Origin: Vitellaria paradoxa
Lineage: Eukaryota > Streptophyta > Magnoliopsida > Ericales > Sapotaceae
DNA: 64,000 bases
Direction of reading: 5' to 3'
Assembly: GCA_019916065.1 (NCBI GenBank)
Contig: CM034234.1
Coordinates: forward strand, 6,732,342-6,796,341
The translations under genes and the position numbers were made by a program. Each line of letters starts with the position of its first letter. Within the stretch, counting starts at the first letter, position 1. Shown here piece by piece: positions 33,348-44,999 of this stretch. A model generated the notes under the pieces. That model searched no databases, was not told the origin of the DNA, and worked only from the letters and a program-made list of their open reading frames with translations.

Positions 33348-34451
33348 TTGCTTTGGTATATTTTATTGAAGTGTTTAATTGGAAATGATATTAAGCATCA
33401 TGTCTACACTAAAGTTGAAGTCCCTTTATTCAATGGAAAGAGCAATTTTACATTGTGGCAGAGTACAATTCAAGACTACCTAGTGCAACAGGGTCTTGAT
33501 ATTGCATTAGAAGATACAAAGCCAGATGAGATGAAGGATAATGATTGGAAAGCTGTTCAAAGGAAGGCTGTCAGTACAATTCAGTTGGCACTTGCACCAC
33601 AGATTAAATACACGGTGTTGAATGAGACGTCACCGAAAGTGTTATGGGATAAGTTGGAGAGCGTGTTCGCTTCAAAGTCCATGGCAAGCCGTCTTTGCAT
33701 GAAATTGGATTTGTACTCATTAAGAATGGATGAAGGAGGTAATATTCATAACCACATTAATATTTTTAATCAGCTAGCATGTCAGTTGTTGAACACAGGG
33801 GAGAAGGTTGAAGACGAAGAACAGGCGTTGCTCTTGTTAGCTTCATTATCCAGGTCATACAAACCATTGGTTCAATCAATGTTAATTGGGAAGAAAACTC
33901 TGACACTGAATGAGGTGATTACGGTTTTGAAGGAGAATGACAAGATAATGAGAAATGGAGGCAATTCTGGAGACAGTCAATTGCTAGCTGTAGAGAGTTC
34001 TGAGCGAGGGAAGAGTCAGAAGAAGAAAGTTGACCGTCGTGATAGATCGAAATCTCGACAAAGAGATATGAGCAATATTGAGTGCTATTATTGTGGAGCG
34101 AATGGTCATATACAGAAAAGTTGTTCAAAGTTCAAGGAAGACTTGAAGGGTTTGAAACAACTGCAAGAGAAGATGAAGGTTAGTGATTCCTCAGTCAATG
34201 TGGTTAATGATTCTGGTGATTTCTTGTTGCACACTATGGATGATGGTTTTGCTGAAAACTATTCTGGTTGGGTGTTGGATTCTGCTTCTGACTTTCATAT
34301 ATGCAGAGATCGAGCTATGTTTGACACTTTGCACACTGATGGAGATTTTGGTTACATTAATGTGGGTAATAAATTGAAGCAGAAGATTGAAGGTGTTGGA
34401 AGAGTTTACCTGAAACTCCACAACGGTGTTATCAAAATATTCCCAATGTGA
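33348..34451 (+). pseudogene. Copia gag with start of protease, frame-damaged
   Basis: The frame of 367 codons encodes a Copia Gag of the Tnt1/Tork style, with PLFNGKSNFTLWQ, then WDKLESVFASKSM and LLLLASLSRSYKPLV. A basic region precedes the zinc knuckle CYYCGANGHIQKSC near residue 250. The protease start is WVLDSASDFHIC, with A in place of the usual G after D-S. The first ATG of this frame (33348) is probably not original: ATG at 33400 opens MST in a frame two bases off, suggesting a small insertion right after the true start. Near 34446 a one-base loss ends the frame at 34451, although pre-integrase-like text (ISLGKMASHGYKYV) continues in another frame. Gag could assemble particles in trans if intact. 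Confidence 0.85.
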
Positions 34452-34702
34452 AATATGTATCTACTGCTGGAGCGAATATAATTTCTTTAGGTAAGATGGC
34501 TTCACATGGATACAAGTATGTGGGTATTGCGAATTAGTGCAAGGTATATAGAGGTGGCAGCTTGATAATGCAAGGGAGGAAAAAAGAAAAGAATATTTAT
34601 TATTTGAATGATCATCCCCTGAAGAGTCAGAAATCAGAGAAGAGTCAGAAGATCGAGAAAAGAGTGTATTTTTCTGACACTGTTGAAGTATATGGGAATT
34701 TG
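34452..34702 (+). pseudogene. Remnant of Copia protease/pre-integrase region
   Basis: Out of phase with gag, the text resembles the segment between protease and integrase of Copia polyproteins (ISLGKMASHGYKYV, QGRKKEKNIYYLN). It contains a stop near 34535 and ends abruptly before the purine tract. This marks the left edge of the deletion that removed integrase, reverse transcriptase and RNase H. Confidence 0.55.
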
Positions 34703-34717
34703 GGGAGAAGGAGGATT
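34703..34717 (+). other. Polypurine tract of the Copia element
   Basis: GGGGAGAAGGAGGAT-like purine run immediately before the 3' LTR, where plus-strand synthesis is primed. Confidence 0.75.
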
Positions 34718-35095
34718 TGTTGTATTGGCTCCCCAAATCCCACATCGGGAGAGAGAACAAACAATGGGAGGCTTGACTCCTATAAAAAGGGCCTTCGCCC
34801 ATAGTTGTTATAAGTACCAAGGACACAACTAAAAACCTATGTTATTAAAGTGTGGGTGTAATTAGGTTTTTGGGTTGTGTGAGTGGAAGAGAGTTTTACA
34901 ATTTTGTCCGTGCAAAAATTGTAATAGTTTAATATTGAGTTAAGTATATTATCCCTTTTTGGAATCGTGGATGTAGGGCTTTTGAGGGACCGAACCATGT
35001 TAAAAATTCTTGTGTTGAGTGCTCTAAATTTTTTTCTTTCCTTATTTGTGTGTGCGCTTTCATTGTAGGCTTTACAAGTGTTTGTGGGCCCAACA
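34718..35095 (+). repeat. 3' LTR of the gag-only Copia element
   Basis: Reads TGTTGTATTGG...GGCCCAACA, 378 bp. Compared with the 5' LTR I count about 30 substitutions and one one-base indel; about 28 of the substitutions are transitions. Confidence 0.93.
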
Positions 35096-35103
35096 CATAC
35101 ATG

Positions 35104-35106
<3 letters not shown>

Positions 35107-35140
<34 letters not shown>
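35107..35140. repeat. (AT)17 microsatellite
   Basis: Uninterrupted AT run directly after the Copia target duplication. Confidence 0.95.
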
Positions 35141-35148
<8 letters not shown>

Positions 35149-35203
35149 ATATAAGGAAGGATCCTAGTAATATATACAAGTTCTTTCAGACGTGTGTTAC
35201 AAT

Positions 35204-35752
35204 CAGTGGCAGAGCCACGTTAGGGCAAGGGGGGCAAGTGACCCCTGAATGTTTGATGTTAAATTACAAAAATACCCTTGATATTTTACCTTTAATTGAA
35301 AAATAAATGAATTCAAAGTTAGGTTATATTAGTCTTATTTAAAAACTAAGGTAAATTCAAAATTTTCCACATAAAAAGAGTTTATAAAAATTAAACCCAA
35401 GTATTTTTTTTAAATAAAATATATTGTCCTATTACACTATTCAATATTTTTGTGCATAATATCAAAAAATATAATATATAACATAATAAATTCTATAAAC
35501 AATAAAAACTTAATAATAATTATATTTTTTTAAGTAATGATAGATATCTTATTAAATTTCAGATACTGTTAAAATAATTAGTTAAACCATTAAATTGAAA
35601 AACGTATAATCAACGGTTTAATGTTCAAGAATAATTTTATCTCTCCCTAAAAGCAATATTATTTCTCTCCTACCTTTAGTCCGAAGATAATTTGTTATTC
35701 TCGTCTTAGATACCCGGTGCCCCCCTAACTAAAAATTCTGGATCCGCCCCTG
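35204..35752. mobile_element. hAT-like non-autonomous element with terminal repeats
   Basis: 549 bp between CAGTGGCAGAGCCACG and its imperfect inverted repeat, which reads CAGGGGCGGATCCAGA on the other strand. Flanks are GTTACAAT (35196-35203) and ATTACAAT (35753-35760), an 8-bp target duplication with one difference, the size typical of hAT elements. The interior is AT-rich and non-coding. Related degraded copies lie near 28240-28640 and 55650-56060. Confidence 0.75.
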
Positions 35753-35760
35753 ATTACAAT

Positions 35761-36688
35761 CAACCAAAAAATTAAAACAAACCCCTGGCCTGGCTGCAGG
35801 TTCTCCCTTTTTGTTGCTGCTGGGAAAAGTAAAAAGGTTGGAAAGTTTGAATGAATCTATGGGAATTATTACGAGATGCCATGAAAGGCCCTCTTTCATG
35901 CATGCCTAATTAGCTTTTGGCATTTCCTTTCTTTTTTTTTTTCACCTTTTATCTTTGTAAAGTTTCACCAACCTATGTTGGTGTTCCATCAAACTCACAG
36001 TGCATTTTCTTTCTTTCTTTTCACCTTTTATCTTGTAATATTTCACCAACCAATGTTGGTGTGTTCTACCAAACTGACTGTGCTGATCAACCAAAAGTGT
36101 TGTACGACCTTCGTATTATGTGTTATTGTAAGATTCGCTTCGTCAAAATTAATAAATAAAGTAATAGCACGGACGGAATTATTACAGGAGAGCGGGAGTC
36201 ATAATTGTCAAAATTATTATAAATATTTTATATTTTGTAGTTAAAAATTTAATATATATATGATTATCTTCTTAGGCAAAACTCAGTTAATGCACCTAAA
36301 TTTTTATTTTTTTTTTAAGTATGTTTAGATATATATTTTGACTCTTTCATTTAATATTTCTATTTTTGTTCTTGGGCAGAAGGTTGTGATGGGAATTCTT
36401 TAAAACTGTTTTCATCCTTCATAACTGAAAAAAAAAAAAAAAAAAAGAAGAAAGAAAGCATAAAAAAAAAAAAAAGCAAAACAAACAGTAATTAAACGTG
36501 CGCAGTGCGCACTCTCTTACCTCCATTATCCCTTCCAAGTTTTGTCCCGGAGAGATTGATCTTATGTGTTTGTTACCCCCACCTAGAGATTCCGTTTAAC
36601 AGCTTATTCCCCCCCCCCTTTTATTTGATCCACAACTTACATTGGTGATTACCATGTTGAGTAGCTAGGAAAAAGCAAACTTTATAAA

Positions 36689-36728
<40 letters not shown>

Positions 36729-37203
36729 TTTGTATGTGTTTTGAGAATGGAAATTTAACTGTCTTTCACTTTTAACTTTTTACACTTTATTTTCTCTCAT
36801 AATAAATATTAATTTTAAAATTTTTAGAGTTTGAAAATTTAAAAATAGAGTATATTTATTTTTATTATTATTATTTTTTACAAAACCAACTAAGGCTTTA
36901 TCAGTGTGAGGTACCAGATAAGATAAGATAAGATATAAACTTTTCAGTTTAATAGTCTTATTTACATATTGCAGCATATATATATATATAATATTAACCA
37001 GATTAGAGACATTTATTTTAGCCGGTGATCTAGCCTCTTCACGAACTAAAGGTTATTTTATTTTATTGTATTTTATTGTATACGTGAAAATAATTCTTCA
37101 AGATATGACTTTTTAGACTTATTTTTAAATTATAAACTCCCTAGAAATAAATAAACATCGTAATTACTCTCCAGAAATAGATAAACATCGTAATTTCACT
37201 AGA

Positions 37204-37245
<42 letters not shown>

Positions 37246-37421
37246 AGACTTATATAAATTAGAGTTTGTCCTTAATCCACATGGGAGCAATTATATATAT
37301 ATATATATGTATGTTTGTATGTATGTATGTATATGTATGAATGTTTCAACGGAAAGGTGGAAGGGACCTCCAAATTTATTCAAAAAGCCGGGACAGCGCG
37401 AAGAAGTAAATACTAATTCAA

Positions 37422-37452
<31 letters not shown>

Positions 37453-38534
37453 GTGAGAAGGTGAGGACTATATATGTTAATGTGCGCATCCAGTTACAGT
37501 TGGAAACCGATGGATTGGCTATTTTCGGCATTACGCCTGACCAAACACGTCTCTTTTTGCGTAATGTATATGGTCTTTTGCCGTTTTGTTTTGTGCCAAG
37601 AAAGAGATCGGTATGGCCTTATTCCTGGTTGGTGATATCATGTGTTATAATTGGAACAATTATTAATGGATGCACAAGTGATGGGAAACTCTAGCATTAG
37701 CGAGACACACGCTACATCTATCACTTGCACAAACGCAATGTCGTTTTACCTTGCAAGGGTGCGTACGTAACGTAACCCCAAGTGAAGGTGACAAGTAGCG
37801 ATGGTAATGGGAGGTATGCATGAGGGCCGTCCGAACTCGTTACAATTACTCAGGTGGATTTGGGATGTCGAAGCTCAATACTTGTTATCTTTTGATCTTA
37901 ATGGGACACCAAAATCTGATGGAAGGCACAATCAAACAAAAGCAAAGGTTGAACAAATGCGCTATCTTCTATTTAATCTAAGAATTTCCAGAACAATAAC
38001 ACAAATTTTGTAAAGAGTATTTTTTTAATGAAAATTTTTTTTTATCAAAGTTTAATCTGCCTTAAAGGCTTATAATATATTAAATAGAAAATTTTGAACT
38101 GAAATTAGGAAATAAAATAACGTAAATTTTAAAAACAAGATCACTACGTACTAAAGTGGTAAAATTCCTAACTTCACTAACAAACTAATTAAATTAAATA
38201 TTCCAAAAACATATTTGAAAATATTGTAAATATTATAGCACTAATTCTGATATAAATGAGAAATATTTGTCAAATAATATTCTTTAAAAAATATCCAAAA
38301 TTAAGATAAAAATATTATTATAAAATTCTTTATATATTCTGGCTACATTAAAATCAATAACTTGTAAGATATTAATGCTAATTACCGAATTACTATATGA
38401 TTTTATAAATTATATATATACCAATATGTCGTAATGACTTTGAGGTTTAAGGTGATAATTTTCAGCCACTTCATTTAGAAGCATAAAGCAAAATATCATC
38501 GGATAAAAGGGGCTTTTTTTATTTTTATAATTTA
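35761..38534. other. Intergenic DNA, no convincing gene
   Basis: Holds the duplication at 35941-36085, a (TTA)n run at about 36691-36728, four AGATA units at about 36918-36934, a long AT run (37208-37242) and a second near 37429-37452. Open frames at 37461-37694 and 37801-38013 match no family I know and have no splice or promoter support. Confidence 0.5.
35941..36085. repeat. 79-bp tandem duplication with hairpin
   Basis: Units start at 35941 and 36020 with TTCACCTTTTATCTT and each carries TTTCACCAAC, then AATGTTGGTG or TATGTTGGTG, a short perfect hairpin (CACCAAC facing GTTGGTG). Confidence 0.75.
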
Positions 38535-39055
38535 GGATAGAGTGAATTACACTTACCTGTCCTTAATATTTAGGTTATTACATTTAGGACCCATAATATT
38601 TAAAAATTACACGTATCTACCTTATTTTGAAATGTTATTAATGTTGACCTCCTTCCAATAAAATCCGTCATTAAAACTTAACACAAAATGTCAAACTAAT
38701 CAAAATTTTAAATATTTTTCTTATTTTACTCATCCCTCTCTTGCATTTCCTCAATTTTCTTTATAAAAATCCTTGAAATTTTTTTACTTTTACTTGTTTT
38801 GTTAGTTATTTTTGGGATTTTTTTAAAAGAAACTAATGAAATTATGAGAGAGAGAGAGGGGGATAAAATAGAAAAATACTTAAAATTTTAGTTATTTTAA
38901 TATTTTTATTAAGTTTTAACAATTAATTTTATTTGAAGGGAGTTAATATTAACGGTATTTCAAAATAAGATAGGTAAGTGTAACTTTTAAATATTACAGA
39001 TGTTAAGTGTAATTATTCAAATGTTAAAGAGATGTAGATATAATTTATTCTTCGG
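38535..39055. mobile_element. Foldback element with arms of about 120 bp
   Basis: The left arm (GTGAATTACACTTACCTGTC ... TTATTTTGAAATGTTATTAA, to about 38655) is matched inverted by the right arm (about 38935-39055; TTAATATTAACGGTATTTCA ... TAAGTGTAATTATTC). The roughly 280-bp centre is non-coding, with a GA repeat near 38850. Long terminal arms without genes are typical of Mutator-like MITEs or foldback elements. No target duplication was fixed. Confidence 0.7.
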
Positions 39056-40399
39056 GATTTGTTGTCAATTTACAACCCTCAACTGATTTTTGAAACCTTA
39101 TAATTAAAAATTGCCTGTTTTAAGAAGATTAGAACTACTGATGATAAGAATCAATGACCAAACTTGAGAACTAATCAACTAAACTAGCCTTTAAAGTTAA
39201 AAAATAATAATAATTAATTTCTAATGGCCAGGTTGAAAAATAATTATTGTCATAAAGAAATACCTCTTATGTAGATACTGCATTGTTTTAATTTGAAAGA
39301 GGCGTGCTATCACAATTTAGTGCTTCATTTAGTTGATGATGACGTACTTGACAATCTTGGTTGTAATTGGTCGCCTATATGGATGAATTAGACATCAATT
39401 AAAGCCAGCTCGCAACAAGATCGAAGAAGATGGATAAGGGACTCCCTTAACTTTTCGTGCAAATTTTTGTCGCATCCGTTCGATCATTAATATTTTATTA
39501 GAAATATTTTACTAATTAATTCAAACTACATCCTCTCAGGTATGAAAGCAATAAGTATGAAGCGCACCCTCTTTGGTTTAGAGGATGGATTTCAAATTCC
39601 TCATATTTTCTTCATGAATTACGAGGGCATTTGGTAGCAAAAGAAAGTATAAATATATATATGTATATATATGTAATTCATATAAAAGTAATATATGATA
39701 AATTTTAATTAAATAAAATTGATATTTATTTTATAATTTAAAAATAATTTTTAATAAATCAAACACTCCCGTATACAAGGATGGTTTGCTATGTATTAAT
39801 TAATTCTTAAAGCAACAGCCAAAAGGAGCTGATTTGTTTGTCCTGCGGAATTGATTTTAAGTAAAATTTGAGCCATGAAATTTACAATTTAATTGAAATG
39901 AAGAGCTTAAAAAACAAAAAAAAAAAAAAAACCTACGTACTTCTTATTATGCGTTCGATCGAGGCACCATTAAGGGCTTACAAAAATATGTTATATAATA
40001 TATTTCACATTTTTTTTCATATATAACTCTATCAAAAGTAACATGTATTTATTAATTTTTAATGAATTTTTTTACATAAAAAAATGAAGTACAAAATTTA
40101 TCTTTAAATATATATATATATATATATATATATGGAGTGTGTTTGAAATTATATAAAAATGTATAAAATAAAATAAAATTATAAAAATAAATATTTCATG
40201 AATTCGTACGATGAATGAAAATTTTAAATTTTATTACCTCGTAATTCATATTTATAAAAATTTATAAAATTTTATTTTATTTTATTTAGCTCCTAAACGG
40301 GTCATATTTAGTTAGAGGGTAAATATTCTCAAATGGGATGATTGTTCAGCAGTGGCAGCGCACTTACCTTCTATACTTCGTAGAAAATCCCAAAACCTA
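39056..40399. other. Intergenic AT-rich DNA
   Basis: No coding sequence or RNA gene seen. Short AT runs near 39650-39675 and 40110-40132. Confidence 0.5.
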
Positions 40400-40762
40400 G
40401 GTACCGTTTGACAGCGCAAAAGATGTGTAAAAATTTATTAAAAATTATAAAATAAGTGTTTGATAAAATTTTAAGTTTTGTTATTTTTTTAGCTTATTAC
40501 AAGAATTTGTTTCATTCAAAAATTACTAAAAATTTTATCAAATACAAAATAGTTGTTAAAAATTACTAAAAATTTTACCAAACATTTAAAAGTTGTTAAA
40601 AATTACTAAATATTGTAAAAAATTTTACCAAATACTCAACCGTTGTAAAAAGTTGCTAAAAATTTGTAACTTGCTTCACCAAACATATCAAAAATTACAA
40701 CTAATAATTTTTGACTAAAAATTACTAAAAAATACTAAAATTATTTTACCAAATGCCCCCCT
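40400..40762. mobile_element. GTTTGG-type MITE-like element
   Basis: The ends GGTACCGTTTGACAGC and TTTTACCAAATGCCCCCC are imperfect inverted repeats. The interior repeats AAATTACTAAAAATTTTACC several times. Similar internal text occurs in the second intron of the heavy-metal protein gene (about 43980-44345) and near 53095-53415. Confidence 0.5.
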
Positions 40763-41286
40763 AATTTTCTTTTTCTTAGAATTTTTTCACTTCATTTTGC
40801 CTTTGGTTTTTAAGTAAATTTTGATTTTTTATTTATTTATGATTTTGATAGTTTCTTGATATGTCATTCACCCATTTTAAACAAAATTGCAGAACAAATT
40901 TTACACCCAACAAAAAAAAAAAAAAGTTATAAATGGCACGAAAAAATTAATTATTTTTTTACCCACGTGTAACTTTTCTTATTTTTAGAAATATAGAAAA
41001 TAATATTAATAATATGTGTAAAAACTATCAGAATAACCAAAAATAAATAAATAAATAAATAAAATAATTCCACCAGAAAAGCTAGCTTCAGATTTAATTT
41101 CTTTTTTCCAGACTAATTAAGTGAAGTTGTGTAATCTCATATTATTTTATCTCCCAACTAAAACACTTTCAGAGGATTAACAGAGTAAACTATATATTTG
41201 AGATAATTTTTACTAATTAAATAAAATTCACGAATTGACAATTCAACCCATAACCCCCATACATCCCACAATTAAAAACACCCTTA

Positions 41287-41669
41287 GGCTGCGTTTGTTT
41301 GAGGGGTTAGATGATGGGAGATAAGTAATACTAATGAGATTGGATAAAAGATGGGATTAATTTTTTATGTAGGATTATTTTTTTGGTGTTTGGTTGGTGG
41401 GATATAAAGTGGAATAAAAGATGTGATTTGATATGTGATGTGATAGGAAATAATTTTGAACCTTTGGATCTTGGAGGGAAGCAATCCAGCAAGGGGGATT
41501 AATAATACCCCAACCCCCCGGGTTTACTCATCCCCCAAAACTACTCACTAACACTCCAATCCGTGAATCCCATAGATTAATCAAAAAACCAAACAAACAC
41601 CTCATTGTTGTGGGTCCCACGGATGAGGGCTCCAATCGCACATCTTTTATCCAGTAAACAAACGCACCC
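41287..41669. mobile_element. Tourist-like MITE with TTA target duplication
   Basis: 383 bp with ends GGCTGCGTTTGTTT and AAACAAACGCACCC, inverted repeats with 12 of 14 positions matching, flanked on both sides by TTA (41284-41286 and 41670-41672). A TTA target and GC-containing ends fit PIF/Harbinger derivatives. It is non-coding. Confidence 0.8.
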
Positions 41670-42218
41670 TTAAAGTTTTGGGACCTCCCCCAGTGAGGCA
41701 CAAATACTTGTCCACAAATGCTTGATGATAGAGATAATATATACAGGTTGGAGTTTTGGTGAAACCTGAAAGTGCCATTTGCGGACTCAGACATCCACCC
41801 CCGAACACATCCAATTGAAAAGGAACATCAACTAATCATCCCATTTTCTTATACGCCAATACAATAAGACAAAATTTAAATTAAAAAACAAAAAAAAACG
41901 AGGAAATAAAATACACGCCAAATGGCATGCTTTGAGGCCCGGCTTGATTAATTTTGTGTATTTATACATAAAATAAATACAACAAAACTGGATTTATGAC
42001 TATATATATATATATATATATAACAAGTACAGACAAGTCAAACGATTAAACCACCTAGTCCGGCAGTATATATAACCGTATTTAACCTAAGTAGACATTT
42101 TCCAAAGGAAAATTCCTCTATTTGTCCTCCTATATATGTCCACTCACATAGATTTTGACCCCAAAATGTATTTTTATTTACAGTTTCGATTATACAACCT
42201 TAAGATTTACCAAGGGTG

Positions 42219-44867
42219 TTACATGATGGAACATGCATTGGGGTTTTCGTCACTGAACATTTGAGGTGCATACACCTGCGACGGCGGAGGAGGTAGAGGC
42301 AGGGGCGGAGGAGCTGGTGGTGGTGGGTGCAAGTACTCCATGGCATAACCATGATTCCCATAACCCTGATGATGATTTGGATAACCGTAACCCTGATCGT
42401 AAATAGACATGCCGTAACCTTGATTAACATATCCCATAGTCGGCATCGGCACGGGTGATGTATAATACGAACTATACGGAGCGTACCCGGAGTACTCCAT
42501 TTTGTTCACCTCGACCTTTGGTTCCCCATCTTTCTTTCCAACTCCACCACTGCCGCCGGAGGCTTTTGAATCACCACCATCTTTCTTTTCACCACCGCCA
42601 TCTTTCTTCTCACCGCCACCGCCACCGCCTTCCTTTTCTTTCTTATCACCGCCACCTTCCTTCTTCTCCCCACCGCCGCCTTCCTTCTCCTTCTTTTCAC
42701 CACCACCACCGCCTCCTTCTTTCTTCTCGCCTCCACCGCCGCCGCCCTCTTTCTTTGGTGGAATAACCTCCACGCTCCGCCTCAATTTTTCTTTCAAATA
42801 AGGTGATAGCATCTTCACGTCCATTGTCCCTGTCACCGTGACCAAATCCTTTGGTTCATCAATTGTCACCGATTGCACCCCTGCTCATCAACCCGAATTA
42901 TCATTGTCAATAAATTAAATTAAAAAAAAAAAGCCAATTGACAATATATAAAAAAAAAAAAAACTAATTAAAATGAGAATGGAATACTCATGGTATCTTA
43001 AAACTCTTGGCCAATTTTCGTCCGACGGCTAAGTTACTAAATTTTTATATTCAAAATTAATTAAGGCTATATTGCTTATCGAAGCTAAATAATAAATTAA
43101 ACCGACATTTGATTAATTTAAAGTTTTGGTTACCGTTGATTTTCGTTATGATTCGTTTGATTTTACGCGTGCATCCATCACAGTGCAGCCGAATCTTCAA
43201 AACAACTGTATTCGCCGGAGGCTACAAAAAGGGCGGCAAAAAAAAATTAAATTAAATTAAATTATTGAGCAATAAATAAATTAGTTGAAAGCTTCAAAAA
43301 CCAAACTAAGCTAAACTAAAACATCAAGTAATATAAGTTCCGGACTCAATTAAATTTAAACTCTCCCGCAAGGGCAACAAGATACAGGCCCGCCCGTGGC
43401 TAACATGCGCTCTATGCGCAACTTTAGCATTTTTTTTTTTTTTTTGGGAAGCACAATTGTCATTTGTTAATGGCCAATTAGCCAGCTGCAGGATTTCGGA
43501 GGTGAATCTAATGAGTCTTCGTCCCGGCGCATGTTAGCGGGAGGCATAAAATTAACGGCTCAAGATTAGAATGGTACCGCTTTGGGTTTGTTGTCGTCCG
43601 CCTTCTTATCGTCGGATTTTTTCTCCGATTTTTCTTCGGGTTTCTTATCTCCCCCGCCGGGAGGGGCGGCCGGGGCGTCCTTTTTGGGCTGGGGGGAGAT
43701 GAGCTCCACCTTCTTACGGGTCCTTTCTTGGACTCTGTCCCGAACCTTGGCGGGGTCCACCTTCCCCGTCACCGTCAGTTTGTTGGTGGCAACGTCCGCC
43801 TTTACCTCGTCCACACCTTCAAGCAACCAACGCCACCAGCAATTGGACCACCCAAAAAGGAAAAAAAATATCAGCCACCGCTACATACTTATTCACGAGT
43901 GTTTGAATGGCAAAAATGGAAAAAATAAAAATAAAAACAGCATAAAATGTTGATGTAAAAATAATGTATAATAAAATTTAATTAAAAAAGTTAGTAATTT
44001 TTTTTGGCAATATAATTTTTAACCCAAAAAATTATCAATTTTTTATTTTTGAATGTTTGACAAATCATAAATTTTTGTCATTTTTCTACTCTACTATAAC
44101 AACTTTTTAACTTAAAAGTTGTTCAAAATTATCAAAAATTATTAAAAATTATAAAAATTGTTAAAAATTATCAAAATTTTACTAAACACTCAAAAATTAT
44201 AAAAAATTATTAAAACTAATTAAAAATGACTACTTACATTAATAAATATACCAAAAATTATAACTAATAAATTTTGATAAAAAAATATTAAAAATTACAA
44301 AAAATTGTGCCTTCGTACACCTAACCAAACAACCCCCAGGGGGGCAGCTTTTCATGGAACCAAACAACTCGTGTACATGTGCGTATATATTGTCTATACC
44401 TAAACACATTTTGGTTATAATCCAAATCTCTTCAAAGCTGTAATACAAATTTCAACTGCAGTTTTTTTTTGGAAACTTCGAAAACTCTGTAATTAAGAAC
44501 CCCGTACAAAATAGGGAAATTAAACGATCATATACAGTGCATATATTTAATGATGAATTATATATATAAATATATATCTATATACCATCGATACGGCGAA
44601 CAGCTCGCTTGACTTTCTTGGCGCAGCCTTCGCAATGCATGTCGAACTTCAAGATCGCCGTGATCGGCCCCTCGTCCTTCTTTCCGCCGCCGCCCTCTGC
44701 CTTCTTAGCTTCTGCCTCATTTCCCCCTCCATCTTTCTGGAAAAAAAAAATCAAAAATAAAAAAATTTCAGCGAAATTTTCCTAAATTTGCATTTTGAGA
44801 AAATGGTGATTGTTGTACAAGAAGAAGTCGAGAAGATCAGTAGGGTGTGAGCACCAACCTCACCCAT
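42219..44867 (-). CDS. Heavy-metal-associated isoprenylated plant protein (HIPP), two HMA domains
   Basis: Five exons on the minus strand: 44859-44867, 44586-44736, 43578-43816, 43134-43221 and 42219-42880. All junctions are GT-AG and in phase, giving 382 residues. Exon 1 holds only M-G-E. HMA domain 1 begins in exon 2 with [12 protein letters not shown] and is completed in exon 3 ([20 protein letters not shown]). HMA domain 2 begins in exon 4 with [12 protein letters not shown] and ends in exon 5. Each has the CxxC pair that binds metal. A long Gly-Lys-Glu tract follows, then a Tyr/Gly/Pro-rich tail and the CaaX end CSIM, a prenylation signal (methionine favours farnesyl). HIPPs are plant metal-binding or metallochaperone-like proteins anchored to membranes or nuclei by the lipid. 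The second intron (43817-44585) contains a MITE-like insert. Confidence 0.94.
43980..44345. mobile_element. MITE-like insert in a HIPP intron
   Basis: Repeated TTGTTCAAAATTATC and AAAATTATCAAAATTTTAC, ending ACCAAACAACCCCCAGG, resemble the element at 40400-40762. The left end is decayed. It lies wholly inside the 769-bp second intron of the HIPP gene. Confidence 0.4.
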
Positions 44868-44950
44868 TTGCTAAGAGAGCTAGACTTTTCTGGCTCTGAA
44901 TTGGAACGTAAAGGAATGGTTTGAAGATAGAAAATGGAGGCGGTGGTTGG

Positions 44951-44958
44951 AATATATA
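44951..44958 (-). promoter_or_regulatory. TATA box of the HIPP gene
   Basis: The minus strand reads CTATATATTCC about 85 bases upstream of the ATG at 44867. Transcription would begin near 44920, giving a leader of roughly 55 bases. The leader is CT-rich, as is common in plants. Confidence 0.55.
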
Positions 44959-44999
44959 GAGACGAGAAGAGGAAAGGGATGATGTCATGATGAGTTGTT

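Larger units (their letters stand above)
32740..35095 (+). mobile_element. Gag-only Copia-type LTR element (TR-GAG)
   Basis: A 2,356-bp element flanked by the 5-bp duplication CATAC (32735-32739 and 35096-35100). The 379- and 378-bp LTRs have TG...CA ends. The primer site TGGTATCAGAGC (33121-33132) matches initiator tRNA-Met, and a purine tract lies just before the right LTR. Inside is only gag plus the start of protease; integrase, reverse transcriptase and RNase H are absent. It therefore depends on proteins from a complete relative, as described for TR-GAG elements. The LTRs differ at about 30 sites, which marks an old insertion. Confidence 0.93.

Noticed and set aside
36900..37460. Possible CRISPR-like or regular spaced repeat pattern
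   Set aside because: The repeats are simple AT, AGATA and ATGT runs without unique spacers, and the genome is a plant's.
37461..38013. Open frames of 70-77 codons as possible genes
   Set aside because: No domain, no splice context, and flanked by microsatellites; lengths are within chance expectation.
42455..42801. Plus-strand open frames rich in Pro, Ser and His over the HIPP last exon
   Set aside because: They are the antisense reading of the Gly-Lys-Glu codon tract of HIPP; the minus strand has the HMA domains, splice sites and CaaX end.
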